Shown here: in pieces, positions 17,697-26,633 of the stretch
How the letters are laid out: the number at the start of each line of letters is the position of its first letter
Numbering within the stretch: position 1 is the first letter of the stretch
Source of the DNA: an uncultured Alphaproteobacteria bacterium
GTDB taxonomy: Bacteria; Pseudomonadota; Alphaproteobacteria; Rhizobiales; Aestuariivirgaceae
Reading direction: 5' to 3'
Assembly (NCBI GenBank): GCA_937872985.1
Contig: CALMUW010000005.1
Span: 1 to 38,595, forward strand
Length of the DNA stretch: 38,595 nucleotides
Translations under genes and position numbers: made by a program
Notes under the pieces: model-generated
Databases searched by the model: none
What the model was told of the DNA's origin: nothing
The model's input: only the letters and a program-made list of their open reading frames with translations

Positions 17697-19498
17697 GCCT
17701 TGCCTCCCTGCCCCGGCGCTGTCGGATTGGGCGCTGTCGGTCTTGGCGGCAGCGTGATGGGGGTCGATCCCGGCGGGCGCGGTGGCGGCGGGTCGCGCGG
17801 CGCCAGCACCTTCTTCAACACCTCGTCCTTGGGGCCATGGGCCACGGGCTTGCCCTCGGCCAGCACCAGAATGTCCTGAATGGCCGCCAGCGCCGATGGC
17901 CGGTGCGCCACCACCACGGCGCAGGCCCCGCGCGCCAGGGCGGCCCGGATGGCGCGGTCCAGCGCCTGCTCGCCCTCGGCATCAAGATTGGAATTGGGTT
18001 CGTCCAGCACGAAGAGCGCCGGATCGCCATAGAGCGCCCGCGCCAGGGCGACGCGCTGGCGCTGCCCGGCGGAAAGCTTGGCACCCAACTCACCCAGTCC
18101 CGTGTCATAGCCCTGGGGCAGGCGCATCACCAGATCATGGACATTGGCGAGCTTCGCCGCCGCCACGATCTTGTCGGCTTCCGGCTCGGGATCGAAGCGG
18201 CTGATGTTCTGCGCCACCGTGCCGTCGAACATCTGCACATCCTGCGGCAGATAGCCGATGTGCCGTCCGCGCTCATCCGGGCTGCGCTGGTCCAGCGTGG
18301 CGCCGTCCAGCCGCACCGTGCCGCGCGTCGGCGACATGAGCCCCACCAGCACCCGCGCCAGCGTGGACTTGCCAGCACCCGTGGGGCCGATGACACCCAG
18401 GCCGCGCCCCGGCTCCACCTTGAAATTCAGGCCCTGCAGGACGGGCTTTTCCATGCCCGGCAGTTGCAGGATGAGATTTTCCACCTCCAGCTTTCCGGCG
18501 GGCGGCGGCAGGGCCATGCGCTCCGGTTCCGGCGGCACCGAGCCAAGCGCCTTCTCCAGCCGCGCCATGGCCTTGCGGAAGCCCACGAATTGCTGCCAGT
18601 TGCCCACCGCCTGTTCCACCGGGGCCAGCGCCCGCGACATGATGATGGACCCCGCGATCATCGCTCCCGGCGAAATCTCCTGCCGGATGGCCAGATAGGC
18701 GCCCAGCGCCAGGATGCCGGACTGCACCAGCAGGCGGATCACGCGCGTCACCGCGCCATAACCACCCGAGGCATCGGAGGCCAGGGTCTGCTGGTCCAGC
18801 GCCTTCTGCTGCAAGGCTTCCCAGCGCGCCCGCATGGCGCTGCGCATGCCCAGCGCCTCCAGCGCTTCGGCGTTGCGCCGCGCCTCGTCCCCCACGATGG
18901 CAGCCCTGGCGCTGGCCGCCGCCGCTTCGGCCATGGGCGCGCGGCTGGCCCGCTCGGTCAGCAGCGCCACGGCAAAGATCACCAGCGCCGCCGCCACCGA
19001 AGCCGCCCCGAGCAGCCAATGCATCATGAAGATGACGGCGAGATAAACCACCATCCAGGGCATATCGAGGAAGGCGAAGGGCCCCTGCCCCGACAGATAC
19101 TGCCGCACCAGGGAAAGGTCGGCGATGGGCTGCGTGCCGAACTGCGGCGTCTGGCGCAGGGCATGGGCCACGATGGTGTCAAAGGCCCGCCCGCGCAAAT
19201 TCTCGTCAAGTCTGCGCCCCAGCCGCACCATCAGGCGCGCCCGCAAAAACTCCATCAGGCCATAATAGATGTAGAGCGCCACCACGATGAGAAACAGCAC
19301 CACCAGTGTGGGCACCGAGCGCGAGGTCAGCACCCGGTCATAGACCTGAAGCATGAACAGCGGGCCGGTGAGCATCAGCACATTGACCAGCGCCGAGAAC
19401 ACCCAGGCCGAAGCGAAGACGCCCCGGCTGGCCTTGAGCACGGCGGCAATCTCTCCGCCTGCTGGTTTTTGCCCGTGCTGCATGTTTCCCCCGTTCAT
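17693..19498 (-). CDS. Type I secretion ABC transporter, permease/ATPase (PrtD family)
   Basis: Inner-membrane exporter half-transporter that energises type I secretion. The 601-aa protein has membrane helices over about 25-290 (NVLMLTGPLFMLQVYDRVL is the PrtD-type hallmark) and an ATPase domain at about 335-560: Walker A GPTGAGKS (371-378), Q-loop YLPQDVQMF, signature LSAGQRQR (from 475) with Ala replacing the usual Gly, Walker B ALFVLDEP, and switch His in VVAHRP. The tail is a Pro-rich extension. An alternative start at the internal ATG at 19483 has a better GGGGGAA site, shortening it by five residues. It is cotranscribed with the adaptor; tolC at 24300-25685 is the likely outer partner. 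Confidence 0.92.
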   Translation of the reverse strand: MNGGNMQHGQKPAGGEIAAVLKASRGVFASAWVFSALVNVLMLTGPLFMLQVYDRVLTSRSVPTLVVLFLIVVALYIYYGLMEFLRARLMVRLGRRLDENLRGRAFDTIVAHALRQTPQFGTQPIADLSLVRQYLSGQGPFAFLDMPWMVVYLAVIFMMHWLLGAASVAAALVIFAVALLTERASRAPMAEAAAASARAAIVGDEARRNAEALEALGMRSAMRARWEALQQKALDQQTLASDASGGYGAVTRVIRLLVQSGILALGAYLAIRQEISPGAMIAGSIIMSRALAPVEQAVGNWQQFVGFRKAMARLEKALGSVPPEPERMALPPPAGKLEVENLILQLPGMEKPVLQGLNFKVEPGRGLGVIGPTGAGKSTLARVLVGLMSPTRGTVRLDGATLDQRSPDERGRHIGYLPQDVQMFDGTVAQNISRFDPEPEADKIVAAAKLANVHDLVMRLPQGYDTGLGELGAKLSAGQRQRVALARALYGDPALFVLDEPNSNLDAEGEQALDRAIRAALARGACAVVVAHRPSALAAIQDILVLAEGKPVAHGPKDEVLKKVLAPRDPPPPRPPGSTPITLPPRPTAPNPTAPGQGGKA

Positions 19499-19588
19499 GG
19501 GTCAAGGCGCAGGCAGAGGCATGCCCTCGCCCGCGCCGGATCAGTCGCCCGGCATCATGGTGTAAAGCTGGTTAATGGCGGGTAAGGA

Positions 19589-20095
19589 TTAAACCAGCAG
19601 GGCCTTCTCGTGGCGCAACAGCCACTCCTTGCGCGCCAGCCCGCCGCCATAGCCGGTCATGCTGCCGTCCGCCCCGATCACCCGGTGGCAGGGCACCACT
19701 ATGGCGATGGGGTTCAGCGCATTGGCCCGGCCCACGGCGCGCGCCAGCCCCTTGCCGCCCAGCCGTTCCGCCAACTGACCATAGGACCAGCTTTCGCCCA
19801 CCGGAATCTCGCGCAGCACGCGCCACACCTCGGTTTCGAAACCGGTGCCGCCGCCATCGCTGATGATGTCATCGAGGGAATGAAAGTCGCCGGCGAAATA
19901 GGCCGAAAGCCGCGACACGAAATCGAAGGGATCGTCGCGCTCCAGAATTTGCGCAGCGCCAAAGCGCGCCGCCATCTGCCGGTCGATGCGCTCGCCCTTG
20001 TCGGCGAACTCAAGCAGCAGCAACACCCCCTCGCGCGCCAACATGCGCATGGGACCGATGGGCGTTTCCACCCTGCTGGCCAGAAGCCGGTTCAT
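19589..20095 (-). CDS. ogt: Methylated-DNA--protein-cysteine methyltransferase
   Basis: Suicide DNA-repair enzyme that moves the methyl group from O6-methylguanine to its own cysteine. The 168-aa protein has an N-terminal ribonuclease-H-like part (about 1-80) and the DNA-binding domain with FETEVWRVLREIPVGESWSY, the Asn/Arg finger RAVGRANALNP, and the active site PIAIVVPCHRVIG. I start at MNRLLASRVETPIGPM; ten further upstream codons are open but not family-like. It sits between valS and the ABC exporter on the same strand, with gaps of 57 and 90 bases and no obvious functional link. Confidence 0.95.
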   Translation of the reverse strand: MNRLLASRVETPIGPMRMLAREGVLLLLEFADKGERIDRQMAARFGAAQILERDDPFDFVSRLSAYFAGDFHSLDDIISDGGGTGFETEVWRVLREIPVGESWSYGQLAERLGGKGLARAVGRANALNPIAIVVPCHRVIGADGSMTGYGGGLARKEWLLRHEKALLV

Positions 20096-20152
20096 GGCGC
20101 GAGTATCACGCCAAGCCGCCCGCAAGGCAACATGGCATGAAGGAAGGACGCC

Positions 20153-22837
20153 TCACCCCAGTCGTTTCAGCGCTTCCTCAAACTTGGCCCGCAGCGCCTC
20201 CAGTTCGGCCTTGCGCTCGCGGCTTTCCTCCAGCACCTCCGGCGGGGCCTTGGCCACGAAGCCCGGATTGCCCAGCCTGCCGTCGATGGCGGCCATGTCC
20301 TTGGCCACCTTGTCCAGTTCCTTCTTCAGCCGCGCCGTCTCTGCCGCAAAGTCGATGACGCCTTCCAGCGGCAGCGCCACGGTGGCCTCATCGAGCACGA
20401 TCTGGGCGGCATGCTGCGGCACCTGATCCTCGAAGGCCAATGATGACAATCGCGCCAGCCGCTTGATCTCGTCGTCCCACGCGGCAGCGCGCCGCCGCGC
20501 CTCCTGCCCGGCGCCCACCAGCACGCCGGCGATCTTCGCGCCCGCCGGCACATTCATCTCCGAGCGCACCGAACGGATGCCGGAAATGAGACGGATCACC
20601 CAGCTCATTTCCTCGTCCGCCGCCGCATCCCCCAGCCCCCTGTAACTGGGCCAGGCCGAAACCATCAGCCACTCCTGGCGCGTGGCCGTTTTCTGCCACA
20701 GTTCCTCGGTCAGGAAGGGCATGAAAGGGTGCAAGAGCAGGAAGATCTGGTCCAGCACCCAGGCGGCGGTGGCCCGCGTTTCCGCCTTGGCCGCCTCGTC
20801 GCTGCCCGCCAGGATGGGCTTCACCAATTCCAGATACCAGTCGCAGAACACGTTCCACACGAACTGATAGAGACTGCCCGCCGCCTCGTTGAACTTGTAT
20901 TCGGTGATGCCGCGCGTCACCGCCTCGGCCGTGCGCGCCACCTCGCCCGCGATCCAGCGGTTCACCGTCACCCGCGCCGCCAGCGGATCAAAACCCTCCA
21001 CCCGCGCCACGCCGTTCATCTCGGCAAAGCGCACCGCGTTCCACAGCTTGGTGCCGAAGTTGCGATAGCCCTCGACGCGCGCCGTGGCGAGCTTGATGTC
21101 GCGGCCCTGTGCTGCCATGGCCGCCAGCGTGAAGCGCAGCGCATCCGCGCCATACTGGTCCATCAGGTCCAGCGGGTCGATGACATTGCCCTTGGACTTC
21201 GACATCTTCTGGCCCTTCTCGTCGCGCACCAGCGCGTGGATATAGACCGTGTGGAAGGGGGCCTTCTGCATGAAGTGCAGGCCCATCATCATCATCCGGG
21301 CGACCCAGAAGAAGATGATGTCAAAGCCCGTGACCAGCACATCGGTGGCATAGTGGCGCGCCAGTTCCGGCGTCTCGTCCGGCCAGCCCAGGGTGGAAAA
21401 GGGCCACAGCGCCGACGAGAACCAGGTGTCGAGCACGTCCTCGTCGCGGGTCAGCGTCACGCCCGTGCCGAATTTTGCTTCGGCCTCGGCCCGCGCCTCC
21501 GCCTCGCTTTCGGCCACGAAGACCGATTTTTCCGGCCCATACCAGGCCGGAATCTGGTGGCCCCACCACAATTGCCGCGACACGCACCAGGGCTGGATGT
21601 TGCGCATCCACTCGAAATAGGTCTTGTCCCAGTTCTTCGGAATGAAGCTGGTGTCGCCCTGCTCCACCGCGGCGATGGCGGGCCTGGCCAGTTCGGCGGC
21701 ATTCACATACCACTGGTCGGTCAGCCACGGCTCGATCACCACGTCCGAGCGGTCGCCGAAGGGCACCTGATGGGTGTGCGGTTCGATCTTCTCCACCAGA
21801 CCCAGCTCTTCCAGCTTGGCGACAACGATCTTGCGCGCCTCGAAGCGGTCGGTGCCATGCAGCGACAGCACGTCCAGCAGGCGCTGGCCGGGCGGAACTC
21901 CCGCAACGAAATCAGGCTCCTTGAGGCTCAGCTTGGCAAACTGGTCGAGAATGTTGATGGCCTTGAGATTGTGCCGCCTGCCGACCTCGAAGTCGTTGAA
22001 GTCATGGGCCGGGGTGATCTTCACGGCCCCCGTGCCCTTCTCCGGGTCGGCGTAGTCGTCGCCCACGACGGGAATGATGCGCCCCACCAGCGGCAGGGCC
22101 ACATGCTTGCCGATGAGGTGTTTCAGCTTCTCGTTCTCGGGGTGGACCGCCACGCCCGTGTCGCCCAGCATGGTCTCGGGCCGCGTCGTCGCCACCACGA
22201 TCGCCTCGCCCGGCGCGCCGTCCACCACCGGATAGCGCAGATACCACAGGTGCCCCTTCACCTCCTTCTGCACCACCTCCAGATCGGAAATGGCGGTGTG
22301 CAGCTTGGGATCCCAGTTCACCAGCCGCCGGTCCTTGTAGATCAGCCCGTCGCGGTAAAGCTGCACGAAGACCTTGCGCACGGCGCGCGACAGCCCCTCG
22401 TCCATGGTGAAGCGTTCGCGCGACCAGTCGCAGGAGGCCCCCAGCCGGCGCAACTGCTTGCCGATGGTGCCGCCCGATTCAGCCTTCCATTCCCACACGC
22501 GCTTCAGGAAGGCCTCGCGCCCCATGCTGCGGCGGTCCTTGCCCTCCTTGGCCAGCAGCCGCTCCACCACCATCTGGGTGGCGATGCCGGCATGATCCAT
22601 GCCCGGCTGCCACAGCACATCGCGCCCGCGCATGCGCTCGAAGCGCACCAGAATGTCCTGGATGGTGTTGTTGAGCGCATGCCCCATGTGCAGCGATCCC
22701 GTCACGTTGGGCGGCGGAATGACAATGGTATAGGGCTGGGCCTTGGGCTTCCGCCCCGGCTTGAAGAAGCCCTGTGCCTCCCATTGCTCATAGAGACGGG
22801 TTTCGATGTCGGCGGGCGAATAGGTCTTGTCCAGCAT
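20153..22837 (-). CDS. valS: Valine--tRNA ligase
   Basis: Class I aminoacyl-tRNA synthetase with an editing domain. The 894-aa protein begins [20 protein letters not shown], which matches the family start; the 27 codons before it in frame are not used. The HIGH-type motif lies in [13 protein letters not shown] (about 41-53), the editing domain follows (about 190-350, with [20 protein letters not shown]), KMSKSKGN provides the second ATP motif, and a C-terminal coiled coil (about 825-890) ends the protein. The 205 bases upstream, to the PilZ gene, contain a two-hairpin element (22924-23040). Confidence 0.97.
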   Translation of the reverse strand: MLDKTYSPADIETRLYEQWEAQGFFKPGRKPKAQPYTIVIPPPNVTGSLHMGHALNNTIQDILVRFERMRGRDVLWQPGMDHAGIATQMVVERLLAKEGKDRRSMGREAFLKRVWEWKAESGGTIGKQLRRLGASCDWSRERFTMDEGLSRAVRKVFVQLYRDGLIYKDRRLVNWDPKLHTAISDLEVVQKEVKGHLWYLRYPVVDGAPGEAIVVATTRPETMLGDTGVAVHPENEKLKHLIGKHVALPLVGRIIPVVGDDYADPEKGTGAVKITPAHDFNDFEVGRRHNLKAINILDQFAKLSLKEPDFVAGVPPGQRLLDVLSLHGTDRFEARKIVVAKLEELGLVEKIEPHTHQVPFGDRSDVVIEPWLTDQWYVNAAELARPAIAAVEQGDTSFIPKNWDKTYFEWMRNIQPWCVSRQLWWGHQIPAWYGPEKSVFVAESEAEARAEAEAKFGTGVTLTRDEDVLDTWFSSALWPFSTLGWPDETPELARHYATDVLVTGFDIIFFWVARMMMMGLHFMQKAPFHTVYIHALVRDEKGQKMSKSKGNVIDPLDLMDQYGADALRFTLAAMAAQGRDIKLATARVEGYRNFGTKLWNAVRFAEMNGVARVEGFDPLAARVTVNRWIAGEVARTAEAVTRGITEYKFNEAAGSLYQFVWNVFCDWYLELVKPILAGSDEAAKAETRATAAWVLDQIFLLLHPFMPFLTEELWQKTATRQEWLMVSAWPSYRGLGDAAADEEMSWVIRLISGIRSVRSEMNVPAGAKIAGVLVGAGQEARRRAAAWDDEIKRLARLSSLAFEDQVPQHAAQIVLDEATVALPLEGVIDFAAETARLKKELDKVAKDMAAIDGRLGNPGFVAKAPPEVLEESRERKAELEALRAKFEEALKRLG

Positions 22838-22923
22838 GATGAGTCCGGCGCGAAAATGAGGTCGCGCGCTATAAACACCACCGCGCCCCGCCTTGCAACG
22901 GGGGAAGCCTGCCGTCACCGGGG

Positions 22924-23040
22924 CTAGAGTAACCGGCGGTCAGTTGGACTCAACTGCCGCCGACAAGTTGCTCGAAAATCAATATGTTGGCGCAACTTTC
23001 CTCTCTCAAATCGTTCCGATTTGATCGTCCGTTGCGCCAG
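22924..23040 (-). repeat. Two-hairpin intergenic element, diverged relative (copy D)
   Basis: The first structure has outer arms GAGTAAC (22927-22933) and GTTGCTC (22967-22973), pairing with one G-U. Its inner 12-bp stem is CGGCGG-CAGTTG / CAACTGCCGCCG (22934-22962) with one bulged T and a GACT loop; ACAA is bulged on the right. After 14 bases containing ATCAA comes a second structure: outer arms TGGCGCAAC (22988-22996) and GTTGCGCCA (23031-23039), inner stem TCAAATCG/CGATTTGA (23006-23024) with a TTC loop. The order, bulge position and spacer match copies A-C, while most stem sequences differ. It starts with CTAGAG and ends two bases from the PilZ stop. It may serve as a transcription terminator or as part of the valS leader. 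Confidence 0.5.
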
Positions 23041-23042
23041 GA

Positions 23043-23291
23043 TCAGGGATCGAAGGAAAAGCCCGCTTCGCTCTCCGACGCCCAGATGCGCCGCGCCTGC
23101 ACCAGCGGCCCCGGCGGAACCTGGATTTCCACGGAGCCCGGCACCCGGAAGGCTTCGCCCAGCCGCAGGCGCGCGCCGCGTTCGGACACATCGCGCATCA
23201 CCGCGCTGAACACGCTGTTGTGGTTGTTGAACACCACCCGCGCCTCGCGCAGCCGTTTCAGTCGTTTGGTCTGTCGCCGCTCGATCATCAT
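23043..23291 (-). CDS. Small PilZ-domain protein
   Basis: An 82-aa protein that is a minimal PilZ domain, the cyclic di-GMP-binding fold. Both ligand motifs are visible: R6-x-x-x-R10 in ERRQTKR, and DxSxxG in RDVSERGARL (D34 to G39). Hydrophobic strands follow (VPGSVEIQVPPG, ARRIWASESEAGFSF). No effector domain is attached, so it probably acts by binding a partner. It lies between popZ and valS on the same strand. With pleD in the same window, it is one candidate reader of cyclic di-GMP. Start ATG is doubled (23291 and 23288). Confidence 0.85.
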   Translation of the reverse strand: MMIERRQTKRLKRLREARVVFNNHNSVFSAVMRDVSERGARLRLGEAFRVPGSVEIQVPPGPLVQARRIWASESEAGFSFDP

Positions 23292-23355
23292 GGCACACCC
23301 CGCTTCCCTGCCTCACGACAAGCAAAAGCAACGCCAATACTGCTCAACTGATAGT

Positions 23356-23378
23356 AAAAAGCCGCCGTTGGTTAACGG
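23356..23378 (-). terminator. Possible terminator overlapping the popZ stop
   Basis: Short stem CCGTT/AACGG (23365-23369 with 23374-23378) around a GGTT loop, followed on the minus strand by CGGCTTTTT. The stem is only 5 bp and includes the popZ stop codon, so this is a weak call. Confidence 0.35.
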
Positions 23379-24205
23379 TCGCGCCGCGCCACGCGCTCGA
23401 TTTCCTCGCGCACCAGCCGCTCCACCAGTTGCGGCAGGTGGTCGTCCAGCCACTGCTTCAGCATGGAGCGCAAAAGCTCGCGCGTGGTGTCCTCGATGGA
23501 ACGCCCGCCCATGGCCCGGTTCATCAGCGAATCCGCCAACTGGCCGAAGGCCGAATTGGCGGCATAGGCCGCCTCGGGCGACATGAGCTGCTGCTGATAG
23601 GGATCCGGCTGCGGCGGCGCATAGGGCGGATAGCCCGCGCCATAGGCGGGGTCATAGCCTGCCTCGGCGCCCGCCGCATAGCCATTGTGGTAATGGGCGG
23701 CCCCATCATAGCCGCCAGCACCCGGCCAGGGCGGCACGGGCGGCGGCGGATAGGCGGGATCATAGGCCGGGGGCGCTTCCGCCGCGCCATAGGCCTGCGC
23801 CATGGGCAGGCTGGGTTCGGCCGGGGCGGCTTCGCCCCCCTGCTCACCCCCCAGCACCCCGGCAAAACCGGACCGCGCCGTCTTGGTCACCGCCGGCAGG
23901 AAGGAGCGGCGGTTGGTCTGCTCGTCGCTGCTGCGGTTCATGTTGACGCGGTTGCGCAACGACGCGATTTCCTCAGCCGAGGTGGACAGGGCGGGCGTCC
24001 GGTCGCCATCGGAACTCACCCGCAATTCGCGCATGGCACCGCGCAGCAGCATGCCGCGCGACTGGGCCGACATGCTGGATCCGCCAAGGGTCGAGGCAAT
24101 GGAGGAGTGTTTGGACGACGGCTTGTCCGCGGCTTCGTCCATGTCGCTGTCAATCGCCTTACGGATTGACGCCAGCAAATCCTCAACCTTTGGCTCGACC
24201 GTCAC
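23372..24205 (-). CDS. popZ: Polar organizing protein PopZ (DUF2497)
   Basis: PopZ self-assembles into a microdomain at the cell pole that tethers the ParB-bound origin and recruits cell-cycle regulators. The 277-aa product has the diagnostic N-terminal helix (EPKVEDLLASIRKAIDSD) and the C-terminal helical oligomerisation region (about 215-277: DSLMNRAMGGRSIEDTTREL, LLRSMLKQWLDDHLPQLVERL, ending EEIERVARRDR). The middle (about 115-205) is a disordered linker rich in Pro, Tyr, Ala and Gly (PAYDPAYPPPPVPPWPGAGG type). The Caulobacter linker is short and acidic, so this one is unusual. A GACTC site lies just upstream of the ATG. It lies between tolC and the PilZ gene. Confidence 0.88.
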   Translation of the reverse strand: MTVEPKVEDLLASIRKAIDSDMDEAADKPSSKHSSIASTLGGSSMSAQSRGMLLRGAMRELRVSSDGDRTPALSTSAEEIASLRNRVNMNRSSDEQTNRRSFLPAVTKTARSGFAGVLGGEQGGEAAPAEPSLPMAQAYGAAEAPPAYDPAYPPPPVPPWPGAGGYDGAAHYHNGYAAGAEAGYDPAYGAGYPPYAPPQPDPYQQQLMSPEAAYAANSAFGQLADSLMNRAMGGRSIEDTTRELLRSMLKQWLDDHLPQLVERLVREEIERVARRDR

Positions 24206-24299
24206 GGCTGACTCACTCTTTACTTGACTGCCGGATTATCCGGCCCCCCAAAACGGCGGCCATAACAGCACACATTGCCCGGCGCTGCCAGAGTCAATC

Positions 24300-25685
24300 T
24301 CATTCCACCGTTTCGGCGTCGGTCCCGATCCACTTGTTGCGCACCCGACGGTAATTCTCGGTGGGATCGTAATAGGGCACGTTCAGGCTGAGGTGATGCG
24401 CCGTCAGCCGGCCCATGGCCGAAAGCAACTGATAGGAGGCGACGATCTTGTCGTGCTCCGCCGTCACCTGGGCAATGCGGGCGTTGAGCACCGCCTGCTC
24501 GGCGTTGAGCACATCGAGCGTGGTGCGCGAGCCGACAAGGTATTCCTGGCGCACGCCGTCCAGCGCCAGACCGGACGCCGACACCTGCGAGCGCGCCGCC
24601 GTGATGCCCTGGCCCGCCGCGATGAGATAATTCCACGCGGCGGTGACGCCTTCGCGCACCGCGCGCGTCGCCTCGATCACCTGGATGCGGCGCTGGCTGG
24701 CGGTCTGCTTGGCCTGGCGCACCTGCGAATAGACCATGCCGCCCTCATAGATCGGCACATCCACCACGCCCGCCACCTGCAGGTCGGTGCGGCGGTCGAC
24801 ACCGGTGGCCGGGTCATAGATGTTCTGGGCGCTGGCCCTGAGGTTCACCTCCGGCAGCAGGTTGCCCTTGATCACATCCACGGTCTTTTCCGCCACCTCC
24901 TGGCTCATGGCGGCGGCCAGGATGTTGGGGTTGGTTTCATTGGCGATGGCCAGAGCCTTCGGCAATGACGACGGCGTGGGCGCGGGCTTGGGATAGGTCA
25001 AGGCACCGGGGTTGTGGCCGATGATCTTGTAGTAGTTGGCGGTGCTGGCGCCGAGACTGGCGCGCGCCGCCGCAACATCTGACTGCGCCGCCGACAGGCT
25101 GGCCCGCGCCTGCGAGACGTCGGTGCGGGTCACTTCCCCCACTGAAAAGCGGTCATTCGCCGCCTTCAACTGGCCGCGCAGCACCGTCACGTTGCGTTCG
25201 CGCAGCGACACGATCTGACGGTCGCGCAACACATCCATATAGGCGATGACCGCCTGCAGCAGCACGCTCTGCTCGGTGGCCAGCAGGCCCTGCCGCCCGG
25301 CCTCCACCGCCGCCTCGGCCGCCTCGGTGCCCTTGACCGTGCGGTAGCCGCGGAACAACGGCTGGTTCAGGCTGATGGACAGCGACTTGGGATTGGCCGC
25401 GCTGTGATGGGTCACATCGGTGTCGGTATAGCTGTGGGCCACCGACCCCTGCCCGCCGACGGTGGGCCGCCAGCCGGACAGCGCCTGCGGCACCTGCTCG
25501 TCGGTGGCACGCTGGCGGGCGCGGTCGGCCCGCAGCGTCGGATTGCTGATGTAGGCCCGGCCCATGGCCTCGCGCAGCGTGTCGACGCCGGAGGTATCGG
25601 CGGTCATCGCCCCCCCCCCCCCGACCGCCGCCAGAAAAGTTGATAGAAGCAGCGCCCGCGCTGCTTTTGCCACACCAGAAACCAT
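24300..25685 (-). CDS. tolC: TolC-family outer-membrane efflux/secretion protein
   Basis: Outer-membrane channel forming the exit duct of type I secretion and multidrug efflux. The 461-aa protein starts at MVSGVAKAAR, with GAGGTGG just upstream; the frame is open 23 codons further but without family-like sequence. A signal peptide (ALLLSTFLAAV) is followed by an unusual four-Gly stretch encoded by a 13-G run (25610-25622), then the two internally repeated outer-membrane-factor halves: ALSGWRPTVGGQGSVAHSYT, NQPLFRGYRTVKGTEAAEAA, and later GVVDVPIYEGGMVYSQVRQA and YLVGSRTTLDVLNAEQAVLN. The neighbourhood pcm-tolC-popZ-valS is shared with Rhizobiales. It is the probable partner of the exporter at 16395-19498. 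Confidence 0.93.
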   Translation of the reverse strand: MVSGVAKAARALLLSTFLAAVGGGGAMTADTSGVDTLREAMGRAYISNPTLRADRARQRATDEQVPQALSGWRPTVGGQGSVAHSYTDTDVTHHSAANPKSLSISLNQPLFRGYRTVKGTEAAEAAVEAGRQGLLATEQSVLLQAVIAYMDVLRDRQIVSLRERNVTVLRGQLKAANDRFSVGEVTRTDVSQARASLSAAQSDVAAARASLGASTANYYKIIGHNPGALTYPKPAPTPSSLPKALAIANETNPNILAAAMSQEVAEKTVDVIKGNLLPEVNLRASAQNIYDPATGVDRRTDLQVAGVVDVPIYEGGMVYSQVRQAKQTASQRRIQVIEATRAVREGVTAAWNYLIAAGQGITAARSQVSASGLALDGVRQEYLVGSRTTLDVLNAEQAVLNARIAQVTAEHDKIVASYQLLSAMGRLTAHHLSLNVPYYDPTENYRRVRNKWIGTDAETVE

Positions 25686-25774
25686 CATCCACCTCATCCA
25701 CCTAATGCCTGTTCGGCCGCACCCTGAGCATCCCCTGGACGGTCTTGCCGCCATCCTGCAGGACGCCTTGCTTC

Positions 25775-25803
25775 AACAAATCCGTCTCAGTCCAAACTGT
25801 CAA
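25775..25803 (-). promoter_or_regulatory. Possible promoter for tolC
   Basis: On the minus strand TTGACA (25798-25803) is followed after 17 bases by TTTGTT (25775-25780), about 90 bases before the tolC start. The first hexamer is a perfect sigma-70 -35 match; the second is weak. Confidence 0.35.
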
Positions 25804-25861
25804 TACGGCCAATCATCACGGCCGCATATTCGAATCATCTTATATAACGCTTTCGTGTCCG

Positions 25862-26515
25862 TCACCCGAAAACGAAGCGCGGCTTTTCCGTTCTGAATCC
25901 GGGCAAGGCCGGAGCCTGCGCCTCGAAGGCGGCAAAGCGGCTGCGCTGGCCATCGGCCACCGTCCAGCGGCACAGGCGGGCCAGGCGGGAATCACCGGCA
26001 ATGCCGATGATCCGTCCGCCCGGCGCCAATTGTCCGAACAATTCCTCCGGCACCGTGCCGACCCGGCCCAGCACCGCGATCACATCATAAGGTGCGGCCG
26101 GGGCGAAACCCTGGTCCAGCGGCCCCTTCACCACCTCGACATTGGCCAGTCCGGCGAGGGTGCGCCGCGCCGCGCTGGCCAGCGCGCCGTGCTGCTCCAG
26201 CGCATAAACCCGGCCCGCCAGGGCCGCCGCCACCGCCGCGCCATAGCCCAGGCCCACGCCCACCAGCAGAAGCTTTTCCTGCGCCCCGATTTCCGCCAGT
26301 TGCAGAACCTTGCCCAGCAGCATGGGCGACAATTCCGAGCGTCCGCCCGGCAGCGGCACGGCGCTGTCGGCATAGGCGATGGCAGTCTCCGTCGCGGGCA
26401 GATAAAGCTCGCGCGGCAGATCGCCCATGGCATCGAGAATGCGCCGGTCGGTGACGCCATTGGGCCGCACCTGCGACTCCACCATGTTGCGACGGGCGAG
26501 CGAAAATTCAGTCAT
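25862..26515 (-). CDS. Protein-L-isoaspartate O-methyltransferase family protein
   Basis: A 217-aa SAM-dependent methyltransferase-like protein of the Pcm family that typically precedes tolC in alphaproteobacteria. The N-terminus MVESQVRPNGVTDRRILDAM and the PRELYLP segment are characteristic. The SAM-binding motif I reads LLLVGVGLGYGAAVAAALAG, and AAPYDVIAVLGRVGTVPEEL with QLAPGGRIIGI corresponds to the later motifs. The canonical substrate-site TISQP is replaced by SELSPMLLGKVL, so repair of isoaspartyl residues is not certain. Start ATG at 26515. A short AT-richer gap precedes it. Confidence 0.85.
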   Translation of the reverse strand: MTEFSLARRNMVESQVRPNGVTDRRILDAMGDLPRELYLPATETAIAYADSAVPLPGGRSELSPMLLGKVLQLAEIGAQEKLLLVGVGLGYGAAVAAALAGRVYALEQHGALASAARRTLAGLANVEVVKGPLDQGFAPAAPYDVIAVLGRVGTVPEELFGQLAPGGRIIGIAGDSRLARLCRWTVADGQRSRFAAFEAQAPALPGFRTEKPRFVFG

Positions 26516-26633
26516 GGGTGGTGTTGAACTCCCTGCACGAGATTTATCCCGAGATAAATGGTGAATAGCCCTGCCCGCCCTACAAGTCCACCACGCGCAA
26601 AAATCGGTAGTGGATCAGTCTGAAATTTTGAAA

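Noticed and set aside
19570..19592. TTAA pair downstream of ogt as a CtrA box
   Set aside because: Spacing between the two TTAA is 13 bases, not seven.
20729..22927. 732-codon plus-strand frame
   Set aside because: Antisense shadow of valS, His/Arg-rich, no recognisable domain.
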